From Candidatus Hydrogenedentota bacterium (GTDB taxonomy: Bacteria; Hydrogenedentota; Hydrogenedentia; Hydrogenedentales; JAGMZX01): a stretch of 14,193 nucleotides of DNA. Made by a program: the position numbers and the translations under genes. The notes under the pieces were generated by a model, which did not search any database, had not been told where the DNA came from, and was given only the letters and a program-made list of their open reading frames with translations. Positions 1 through 6,475 of the stretch are shown here, piece after piece. Where the stretch lies: contig JAKQEQ010000195.1 of the NCBI GenBank assembly GCA_029556545.1, positions 1 through 14,193 on the forward strand, written 5' to 3'. Numbering within the stretch: the first letter of the stretch is position 1; every line of letters begins with the position of its first letter.

Positions 1-341
1 AAGGCGAAGGTCAGGCGCCCGCGCAGCACACGGCAGACCAAGACGGCAACAACCAGATTAGTCTGACCGAATTGTTGCGGGTCATCCAGTTCTACAACTC
101 GGGAGGGTTCCACTGCGCCACCGACCCATCGAGCACGGAAGACGGTTATGTACCGGGACCGGGCGGGGACTATTCGTGCGCGCCACATGCCGGCGACTAC
201 GCGCCCAGCGGTCCGGACTGGACGATCACCCTGACGGAATTGCTTCGCCTTATCCAGTTCTACAATTCCGGCGGATACTATTGGTGCCCCGACGAAGCTA
301 CCGAGGATGGTTTCTGTCCGGGGACTCCCAGCGGGCGCTAA
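1..341 (+). CDS. 3' end of a secreted protein with C-terminal paired EF-hand-like module (5' partial)
   Basis: The frame is open from the left edge (first full codon at base 3) to a TAA at 339-341, giving about 112 visible residues; the start lies outside the window. It begins G-E-G-Q, which looks like the end of a Gly-Glu linker. Two similar halves follow. The first has an EF-hand-style loop DQDGNNQISLTE, with ligand-type residues at loop positions 1, 3, 5, 9 and 12, then L-L-R-V-I-Q-F-Y-N. The second has a stretched, degenerate loop (D-Y-A-P-S-G-P-D-W-T-I) followed by E-L-L-R-L-I-Q-F-Y-N and a closing E-D-G-F-C-P-G. Cysteines recur at matching positions, consistent with disulfides in an exported protein. 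The same module ends the two minus-strand proteins near the right end of the window. The function of the missing N-terminal part is unknown. The TTG at 72 is internal to the module and is not a start. Confidence 0.85.
   Translation, partial: GEGQAPAQHTADQDGNNQISLTELLRVIQFYNSGGFHCATDPSSTEDGYVPGPGGDYSCAPHAGDYAPSGPDWTITLTELLRLIQFYNSGGYYWCPDEATEDGFCPGTPSGR
27..335 (+). other. Dockerin-like paired EF-hand module, copy 1
   Basis: Protein-domain feature. Half 1 carries a near-canonical 12-residue calcium loop; half 2 has three extra residues in the loop and few ligands. Each half continues with the helix motif E-L-L-R-V/L-I-Q-F-Y-N-S-G-G. It matches the modules at 10093-10410 and 11312-11617 residue by residue through most of its length. 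Calcium binding is inferred from the loop pattern only. Confidence 0.7.
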
Positions 342-429
342 AGACGAATCGAACGCCCCGACGCAAGAGCAGCTACCATGCGACGTTGAGTGTGCCCGAA
401 ATCTGGCAACGCATGGCGGGGAAAAAGAA

Positions 430-506
430 TGGCGCGCCCGGCGCGACTCGAACGCGCGACACCCAGCTCCGGAGGCTGGTGCTCTATCCAACTGAGCTAC
501 GGGCGC
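430..506 (-). tRNA. tRNA-Arg, anticodon CCG
   Basis: Read on the minus strand from 506 to 430, the sequence folds as a complete 77-base tRNA. The 7-bp acceptor stem is GCGCCCG (500-506) with CGGGCGC (434-440). The D arm carries GCTC/GAGC. The anticodon stem is CCAGC/GCTGG around the loop CTCCGGA, giving anticodon CCG, which reads the CGG arginine codon. The T arm is GCGCG-TTCGAGT-CGCGC. Position 73 is G and the 3' CCA is encoded (430-432). The variable loop is short, as expected for tRNA-Arg. The gene stands alone between two protein genes, with its own promoter at 518-547. No integrase gene or duplicated tRNA end is visible nearby. Confidence 0.96.
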
Positions 507-517
507 GGAAGAAAAAC

Positions 518-547
518 ATCATACCACACGGCGCTCTGGCGTGTCGA
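518..547 (-). promoter_or_regulatory. Sigma-70-like promoter of tRNA-Arg
   Basis: On the minus strand a -35 box TCGACA (542-547, five of six consensus bases) is followed after 18 bp by a -10 box TATGAT (518-523, five of six). Transcription would begin near 511, a few bases before the mature tRNA 5' end at 506. Both boxes and the position fit well. Confidence 0.65.
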
Positions 548-638
548 TTTTCTGGACCGCTGCACGGGTACGGACTGGGCGGTCAGACCGGTTGCGTTGG
601 ACAGGTCGCCCGGATCGGACGATCCGAACGAAAACCCT

Positions 639-657
639 GGTAACGGCACCGGTTGCC
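639..657 (-). terminator. Possible weak terminator hairpin after the hybrid kinase
   Basis: On the minus strand, nine bases past the kinase stop codon, GGCAAC...GTTACC can pair with one mismatch and a partly paired middle, followed by AGGGTTTT. The stem is imperfect and the T run short. A cleaner 6-bp palindrome CGGATC/GATCCG sits just beyond (611-626) but has no following T run. Low confidence. Confidence 0.25.
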
Positions 658-665
658 TCGCCGCG

Positions 666-3446
666 TCAGGCGGCGTGGCGGGACCGGAGGGCGTCCTCGA
701 TTTCGGTGAGTAGGCGCTTGAGTTCGAAGGGCTTGTGGAGGCAGGCGCGGATGCCGAGTTCCGTGGCCTCTTGGATTTCATCGTCGGTGGCGAGGGCAGT
801 CACGACGATGATAGGCAGGCCGGGGTCGTGTTCGCGGATGTGGCGCAGGAGCGCGATGCCGTCCTGCCGCGGCATGCGTATATCGAGCACGACGAGGTCG
901 ACGCGGTGGCCCGCAAGCAGCGCCTGCGCTTCGACGCCGTCGGAGGCGGCCAACGCGCGGTAGCCGCGCCCCTGAAATATCTCCTTGAGCACTTCGCGCA
1001 GGTCGACATCGTCGTCGATGACGAGAATGGAACGGGGCTCGGTCGCGGGCCGGGCAATAACCGCGGCGGATGACGGCGACGAGGCATCGAAGCGCGGTTC
1101 CGCCGGGGCCGGGCGGCGATGCTCGCGGATGGGTCCGGATTGGGACGGGGTGAGGCGGGCGGCGGAACGGGCCGGACGCGAGGGCGGCGGCGCGGATGGC
1201 GCAAGGGGGGCGACCGCTTCGGAAGCGGCGTGATCGGCACGCCCCGCGACGGGTCTGCCGGCCGACGGAACGGGCGCGGGTTTCGCCGCCGCGGGCGCCA
1301 GATCGATGGCCGCCGGCAGAATAACCCGGAACACCGCGCCCTGTCCGGGCGCATCACTCACATCGATGGCGCCGCCGTGACTCTCGATGATCCCGTGGCA
1401 CACGGCAAGGCCAAGTCCCGTGCCTTCGCCCTGGGGTCGAGTCGTGAAGAAGGGTTCGAAGATGCGGGTGCGCAGTTCAGGCGGCACACCGGGACCGGTG
1501 TCGGCTATCTCGATGCACACCTGTCGCCGATCGGCGCTGGGCCGCGCGCGAATGGCGAGTTCGCCGCCCTTCCCGGTCATGGCCTGTTCCGCGTTCACAA
1601 TGAGATGGAGAAAGACCTGTTCGATACGTCTACGGTCGAGGCGCACACGTGGCAAGTGGTCGCCGTATTCCTCGATGACCCGAATCCCCTGGCGATCGAG
1701 GCGGTCGCGGAGCGTCGCCGCGACCTGCCGCAGAATAAAGCTGATGACGGACGGTTCGAGACGGGGTTCCGGGGGCCGCGCGAACTGCATGAGGTCCGTC
1801 AAGATTCTACTGGCGCGCCGGCTTTGCTCGATGATGGTTTCGAGGCCGCGCGTGTCGTCGGCGGAGTGGGTCCGGTTCAGCATCATCTGGGCACGCCCGG
1901 AGATAACAGCCAGGGGATTATTGATTTCATGGGCGGCGCCGGCGGCCAGGGCGGCGATGCCCGCGAGTCGCTCGCGACGCAGGCGTCGTTGAAACTCCGC
2001 CTCCCGCTCAAGCACCGCATCGGCCATTTCCTCCGTGCGTCGCTCGAGCGCTTGGACCTTGCGCAGCCGCGCGAGGGCGGCCCCGGCGGCCCGCGCGAAG
2101 AGGCGCAGGTCCGCGAAGTCTTCCTCCGTAAACCCGCCCGGCGCGTCGGTGGTGTCGAGGAGCAACTGGCCCATGTGGCGGCCGTCCGCCGTCATCGGCG
2201 CGACAAGAAAGCCCGGACGCCGCACCAATTCGCCGAGGGACGTGCCGCGCAGCACGCCGTCAGGCGCATCCTCGGCGACCGCATCGAGCGCGGCGGGCAG
2301 AGCGGCGTCAAGTTGCTCGGGCGTGGCATTCACCGGTGCATGCAACGGTAGCGCGAGCGGCGTCAGCGGCCCCTGCGCGTCGGCCCACCAGCGCCCCTCG
2401 AGGCACGCCAGATCGAGGTCAACCGCGCAGCACATGCCGGACGGCACGTGAAACGCTTCCCGGACGTGCGGCCCGAGCGCATTGAGGACTTCGGCAACGT
2501 GCCGGGCGTCTGCCAGTTGCGTATGGAGGCGTTCGAGCAGGCCGAGACGTTCGAGGCGGCGTTCGAGGCGATGCTGCGCGTCCGCAACCGGCGACGACGT
2601 GAAAACCGGGCGCGACAAGTCGGCCATGGTCGGGACTGCGGTGTTTGCGGTCTGGCGATTGAGCGCCTCGCGCAATGATTCCTCGGAGAGTCCCAGCCGT
2701 TTGAGCAACACCGGGTCGGCCTGCGCGGCGCTTTCCGCGCCGTCTTCGGCTTCGAGGGTGCGGCGCGCAGCGTCCGCGGCCAGTTGCACGAGGTCGATGA
2801 GCCGCGTGGGATAGTGCGTTTCGTCCAATGCGCCCGCCGGGTGATGGTGCAGCCACGCCGCCGCCACATAGAGTTCATGCAGGCCCCAGTTCTCCAGGAG
2901 CCACTTACCCGCCAGCGTGTGATCGACCCCGAGTTCCCGCCGTTCGGCCTCGATGAGCCCGCGACCCTCCGCGATCGCGGCGTTTCGCACGCGAGCATAG
3001 ACCTCGGGCGCAACCGCATCGAGCGCCAGCTTGCCCACGTTGTGCAGTAAGGTCGCCACATAGGCGACGGACACGTATTCACCGGCGCAATGCTCTCCAA
3101 TCGCCACGGCGTATTCCGCGGCCAGCCGCGCGTGCCGCCAGAACAGGTCGCAGTCGAAGCCTGACTCGGGTGCGGCGGAAAACATTGCCGGGATCGAACG
3201 GGTGAAGACGATGCGGCCCAGCGTCTCGGCGCCCAGTTGAAAGACCGCGTCGCGCACGGTGCGCGCCTGCGGCGCCTGCCGCAGCAGGAATCGCGATACA
3301 TCGGCGTCGAACGAGGCGATGGCGGCGAGTTCCTCGAGGTCCGCCGGCCTTCCGGGGACACAGCGGGCCGTCTCACGCGCGAGATGCGGCAATGCCGGCA
3401 ACCCGCGCATGAGCTTGATACCTCGTTTGACCTCAAGCGCATCCAC
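666..3446 (-). CDS. HDOD-GAF hybrid sensor histidine kinase with C-terminal receiver domain
   Basis: About 926 residues from a GTG start at 3446. Domains in order: HDOD (about 5-235, beginning L-P-A-L-P-H, with L-L-H-N-V-G-K in place of the usual H-D); GAF (about 295-465); a short coiled coil; HisKA with A-H-E-I-N-N-P-L (phospho-acceptor His506); HATPase_c with N box I-V-N-A-E-Q-A (Asn618), G1 D-T-G-P-G-V-P and G2 G-T-G-L-G-L; an Ala/Pro-rich linker (about 714-803); and a receiver domain with acidic pair Asp811-812, phospho-acceptor Asp855 (V-L-D-I-R-M-P), Thr883 and Lys905 (H-K-P-F). It should autophosphorylate and pass phosphate to its own receiver or onward; the signal is unknown. No membrane segment is seen, so it is probably cytoplasmic. 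The frame stays open to 3611, but those residues look non-coding and lie upstream of a good promoter (3476-3505). GTG 3446 keeps the whole HDOD start; ATG 3410 is the alternative. Divergent from the PilT-like gene. Confidence 0.93.
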   Translation of the reverse strand: MDALEVKRGIKLMRGLPALPHLARETARCVPGRPADLEELAAIASFDADVSRFLLRQAPQARTVRDAVFQLGAETLGRIVFTRSIPAMFSAAPESGFDCDLFWRHARLAAEYAVAIGEHCAGEYVSVAYVATLLHNVGKLALDAVAPEVYARVRNAAIAEGRGLIEAERRELGVDHTLAGKWLLENWGLHELYVAAAWLHHHPAGALDETHYPTRLIDLVQLAADAARRTLEAEDGAESAAQADPVLLKRLGLSEESLREALNRQTANTAVPTMADLSRPVFTSSPVADAQHRLERRLERLGLLERLHTQLADARHVAEVLNALGPHVREAFHVPSGMCCAVDLDLACLEGRWWADAQGPLTPLALPLHAPVNATPEQLDAALPAALDAVAEDAPDGVLRGTSLGELVRRPGFLVAPMTADGRHMGQLLLDTTDAPGGFTEEDFADLRLFARAAGAALARLRKVQALERRTEEMADAVLEREAEFQRRLRRERLAGIAALAAGAAHEINNPLAVISGRAQMMLNRTHSADDTRGLETIIEQSRRASRILTDLMQFARPPEPRLEPSVISFILRQVAATLRDRLDRQGIRVIEEYGDHLPRVRLDRRRIEQVFLHLIVNAEQAMTGKGGELAIRARPSADRRQVCIEIADTGPGVPPELRTRIFEPFFTTRPQGEGTGLGLAVCHGIIESHGGAIDVSDAPGQGAVFRVILPAAIDLAPAAAKPAPVPSAGRPVAGRADHAASEAVAPLAPSAPPPSRPARSAARLTPSQSGPIREHRRPAPAEPRFDASSPSSAAVIARPATEPRSILVIDDDVDLREVLKEIFQGRGYRALAASDGVEAQALLAGHRVDLVVLDIRMPRQDGIALLRHIREHDPGLPIIVVTALATDDEIQEATELGIRACLHKPFELKRLLTEIEDALRSRHAA

Positions 3447-3475
3447 GGCGGGCCAGACTCCCCTGTTCCGGCAGG

Positions 3476-3505
3476 ACGCTAGAAAGTAAACGGTGCATTT
3501 GTCAA
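3476..3505 (-). promoter_or_regulatory. Sigma-70-like promoter of the hybrid kinase
   Basis: On the minus strand a perfect -35 TTGACA (3500-3505) is followed after 18 bp by TAGCGT (3476-3481), a weak -10. Transcription would start near 3469, about 23 bases before GTG 3446. If real, it rules out start codons further upstream (for example 3611). Confidence 0.45.
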
Positions 3506-3598
3506 GTCCCCCGTTGTCGCCACATTGTGTTCCGTCACGTAACTCAGCCGCATTCCGAGCTTTCTGAGACCGTGTGTTACGGTTCATAAAGCTTTTCT

Positions 3599-3628
3599 TT
3601 GACTGGTACACGGACTGCGTGCTAGACT
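3599..3628 (+). promoter_or_regulatory. Sigma-70-like promoter of the PilT-like gene and TPR gene
   Basis: The -35 box TTGACT (3599-3604) is followed after 18 bp by the -10 box TAGACT (3623-3628). The predicted start near 3635 leaves a leader of about 45 bases before ATG 3680, which is preceded by AGG-type ribosome-binding bases (AGGTGA, 3671-3676). It lies in the 233-bp gap shared with the divergent kinase gene, so the two directions could be co-regulated. Confidence 0.5.
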
Positions 3629-3679
3629 TCGAGTTGGGCGCAGTGGGGTGTATGGCAGAACGGGATTCATAGGTGAAGC

Positions 3680-5173
3680 ATGTTCATCGGAAGTCGGGCA
3701 AACAACACGATTCTGGACGTTTTTCGCATTGGCCTCAGCGAATTAATCCGCAAAGTGGGCTTACCCCGCGAGGCAGTCTATAAAACCGATGGGTGCCAAA
3801 TCCGCGTCCGGGCCAATGACCTCTCGAAGCGCGTGGACAACATGCGCATCGTCTTCGACCTCCGCGAAGGCGTGACGCAGGACGAGGTGGTGGCGGCGAT
3901 GGAGGAGTCGCGTTTGGGGGGGCGCGTGAAGTTCGAGAACGGTTCCTGCACTCTCCAGGCGCCGCCCTTCGAGTGGCGGCAACTGCCGATGCTGGTGCCG
4001 CTCGACAAGATGGTTCAGGATTTCGCGGTCCACTCGATGCGGTCGCAGACGTGGAGCCTCGAAACCGTCGAGTATGTCAAGCACAGCCTGAACATCAACG
4101 TTCTCATCGAGGAGATGGAAAAGCGCAAGGCGTCGGACCTGCACCTGCGCGCCGGCACCAAGCCGTACATTCGGGTGGACAACGACCTCTTCCCGCTCGA
4201 CCACATGCCGGTCCTTTCGGCAGGCGACATGAAGGAGTTCCTGCTGCAACTGGGCGGCGAGGCGGAACTCGAAGCGCTGATGTCGGAGAAGGAGATGAGT
4301 TTCCAGTACCACGCGGCGGGAATCGGCTACCTGCGCTGCAGCGGCTATATCAAGACGGGGGCCATTGCCATCGCCATCCGACTGATCCCGGAGGAACCGC
4401 TCCCGTTCGAGGCGCTCAACCTGCCGCTCGTGGTGCGCGACGTGTGCAACCGGCACCGCGGCCTCTTCCTCGTCTGCGGCATCACCGGCAGCGGCAAGTC
4501 CACCACGCTGGCGGCGATGGTGGACTTCATCAACCAGACGCGGTACGCGCACATTATCACCATCGAGGATCCCATCGAATACGTATACACGGACAAGAAG
4601 AGCGTGATTTCACAGCGGCAGGTCGGCCGGGACACGTACAGTTTCGCCAACGCGCTGCGCGGGGCGCTGCGCGAAGACCCGGACGTGATCCTCGTGGGTG
4701 AGATGCGCGATATGGAGACGATCCGAGCGGGCCTGAGCGCCGCGGAAACCGGCCACCTCGTATTCAGCACGCTGCACACGACCACGTCGGTGGACACCAT
4801 CAACCGCATCATCAGCTACTTCCCGCAAAACGAGCGCGACCTCATCCGCCAGGAACTCGCCTACACGCTCCAGGGGGTCGTCTGCCAACGCCTCGTGAAG
4901 CGCGTCGGCGGAGGGCGCATCCCGATTGTCGAGATTCTCCTTGGGGGGCGTCCGATCGTGCGCGACGCCATCCTCGACGGCGACATCGACAAGCTGCACG
5001 GCATCATCGAAGTGGACGGCGACATGACGACCTTCGACGAATATGCCGTGAAGCTATATCAGTCGGGCCTCGTCTCCCGGGACGAAGCCATCTCGGCGTG
5101 TTCGAATGAGCAAGGCTTCGAGCGCGTCATTTCCGGCATCAAGTCCTCGGAAGGCCGCAAGATTCTCAAATAA
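3680..5173 (+). CDS. PilT-like type IV pilus/type II secretion ATPase with N-terminal extension
   Basis: 497 residues. Residues from about 140 match the PilT/GspE ATPase superfamily: a PilT-type start E-K-R-K-A-S-D-L-H-L-R-A-G (148-159), Walker A G-I-T-G-S-G-K-S-T (267-275), Asp box I-T-I-E-D-P-I-E (293-300), Walker B D-P-D-V-I-L-V-G-E (333-341) and His box T-G-H-L-V-F-S-T-L-H (357-366). PilT-family hexamers power pilus retraction at the inner membrane. The usual PilT is about 340-370 residues. Here residues 1-139 are extra and not recognised. The C-terminal A-I-R-N-L-I-R-E motif of classical PilT is replaced by R-P-I-V-R-D-A-I-L-D-G, so retraction activity is not certain and no pilT/pilU symbol is given. 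The TPR gene follows after 9 bp, its ribosome-binding site overlapping this gene's stop codon, so the two are probably cotranscribed. No pilin or other pilus gene lies in the window. Confidence 0.93.
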   Translation: MFIGSRANNTILDVFRIGLSELIRKVGLPREAVYKTDGCQIRVRANDLSKRVDNMRIVFDLREGVTQDEVVAAMEESRLGGRVKFENGSCTLQAPPFEWRQLPMLVPLDKMVQDFAVHSMRSQTWSLETVEYVKHSLNINVLIEEMEKRKASDLHLRAGTKPYIRVDNDLFPLDHMPVLSAGDMKEFLLQLGGEAELEALMSEKEMSFQYHAAGIGYLRCSGYIKTGAIAIAIRLIPEEPLPFEALNLPLVVRDVCNRHRGLFLVCGITGSGKSTTLAAMVDFINQTRYAHIITIEDPIEYVYTDKKSVISQRQVGRDTYSFANALRGALREDPDVILVGEMRDMETIRAGLSAAETGHLVFSTLHTTTSVDTINRIISYFPQNERDLIRQELAYTLQGVVCQRLVKRVGGGRIPIVEILLGGRPIVRDAILDGDIDKLHGIIEVDGDMTTFDEYAVKLYQSGLVSRDEAISACSNEQGFERVISGIKSSEGRKILK

Positions 5174-5182
5174 GGAGGCGGT

Positions 5183-6412
5183 ATGCGCTGGGCCGCCGCG
5201 ATTCTCGCCATCGTACTGCTTGGGGCGCTGGCCGCGGTGCAGACCGCGCGCCTGTGGCGGTTGGCAGCTGAAAATCAAGCGGCGTCGCCGACCGTTCCGT
5301 CCATCGCATCCACTGGGGAGTCTCCGTCCGACACGATCCCCGAACAAACCCCAATCGACGCCGAAACGCAACCACAAGAGACGAGCGAGGGCGACGCCGC
5401 CTTCGGCGAAAGGCTCGTGGCGCAGGCTATCGAGGCGATGATGGCCGAAGCGGCTTCCGCCGAAGCGGCGCGGGCGCCGGAGATGCCGGCCGCGGGCGGG
5501 ACCGACGCGACACACGTCGAACGAAGGCGCAACGGCGCACGTCATGAACGTGCGGGCCGCGAAGGCGAGGAACCGGGACGCAGCGCGCAACGGGCGCAGC
5601 AATTGCTCAACCGCGCGAAGAACGCGCTGGCGGTGGGCGACTTCGAAGGGGCGGCGGGAATGCTCGCCCGAAGTCTGGAACTGGATCCCCGGAATCGTCA
5701 GGCCTATCGGGCGTTGGCCCAGATGCACCAGACCCTTGGTTTGACGGAGGACGAAATGCGCGTCTACCAGGAGTGGGCCGCGGCAATGCCCAACGATGGA
5801 ATGCCGCACTACTTGCTTGCGCGCGCGTACGAACGTATGGGGCTCAATGCGGAGGCCCTGGCGGAACTGCGCCTCTTCGAAAGCCTCAGCGGCGGCAGCC
5901 TGCCTTCGTTCCCGGTGCTGGCCAATATGTACCAGGAACTGGGCATGCGCGCCGAACAACAGCAGGTGCTTCAGGCGTGGGTCGAAGCCGCGCCGGATTC
6001 GCCGGATGCGCGCCGCGCAATGGCGCAGTATTACCGGCGCATGGGGGATTACGCCGCGGCCGCCGCGCAGTACGAACATCTTGCCGCAATCACGCCGCAG
6101 AATGCGTCCGTGTACGCCGACATGGCAAGCATCTACCGGCACATGGGCCTGTATGCCGAGGCGGAAGCCAACTATCTTCACGCGCTCGAGTTGCAGCCCA
6201 ACAACCTGGGTGTGCGCCTGCAACTCGGGAATATGTATCGCGCCTCGGGCGACTTGTACGCGGCGCTCGATGTTTATCAGAGCATCATGGACGCCTCGCC
6301 AAACTCGAATGAAGCGCGCCAGGCCGCCCGCGCCATCCTCCGCCTACAAAACCAGCTTGCGACGCCCAAACCGAAGCCCAAATTGCTTGCCGCTTCCCCA
6401 GAGCGAAAGTAA
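5183..6412 (+). CDS. Membrane-anchored TPR-repeat protein
   Basis: 409 residues. AAGGAGG (5172-5178) lies 4 bases before ATG 5183. The N-terminus has a hydrophobic segment (about residues 3-20) with a following Arg, consistent with a signal anchor or an uncleaved signal peptide. Next comes a Pro/Thr/Glu/Ala-rich low-complexity stretch (about 30-130). About seven tetratricopeptide repeats follow (138-375), with typical features such as G-D-F-E-G-A, L-E-L-D-P-R-N and A-L-E-L-Q-P-N-N. The tail is Lys/Pro-rich. TPR arrays are protein-binding scaffolds. Tight coupling to the PilT-like ATPase suggests a partner in pilus or secretion-machine assembly (compare PilF/PilW pilotins), but no lipobox is present and the link is inferred from position only. 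It could equally be a general periplasmic scaffold. Confidence 0.88.
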   Translation: MRWAAAILAIVLLGALAAVQTARLWRLAAENQAASPTVPSIASTGESPSDTIPEQTPIDAETQPQETSEGDAAFGERLVAQAIEAMMAEAASAEAARAPEMPAAGGTDATHVERRRNGARHERAGREGEEPGRSAQRAQQLLNRAKNALAVGDFEGAAGMLARSLELDPRNRQAYRALAQMHQTLGLTEDEMRVYQEWAAAMPNDGMPHYLLARAYERMGLNAEALAELRLFESLSGGSLPSFPVLANMYQELGMRAEQQQVLQAWVEAAPDSPDARRAMAQYYRRMGDYAAAAAQYEHLAAITPQNASVYADMASIYRHMGLYAEAEANYLHALELQPNNLGVRLQLGNMYRASGDLYAALDVYQSIMDASPNSNEARQAARAILRLQNQLATPKPKPKLLAASPERK

Positions 6413-6475
6413 GTCCCGAGGGTGGCGGGGAAGGCCGCCGGCAAAGTACAACCGCCGCAAACAGGGAGCTTGATG

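Noticed and set aside
430-506. tRNA-Arg as an integration site of a mobile element
   Set aside because: No integrase, no partial tRNA duplicate and no phage-type genes are visible on either side.
3447-3611. A 55-residue N-terminal extension of the kinase starting at 3611
   Set aside because: It would overlap the predicted kinase promoter and has no domain-like character; the HDOD domain begins normally from GTG 3446.
5054-6223. A 389-codon minus-strand open frame opposite the TPR gene
   Set aside because: The TPR pattern and overlapping ribosome-binding site on the plus strand are decisive; the antisense product has no recognisable feature.
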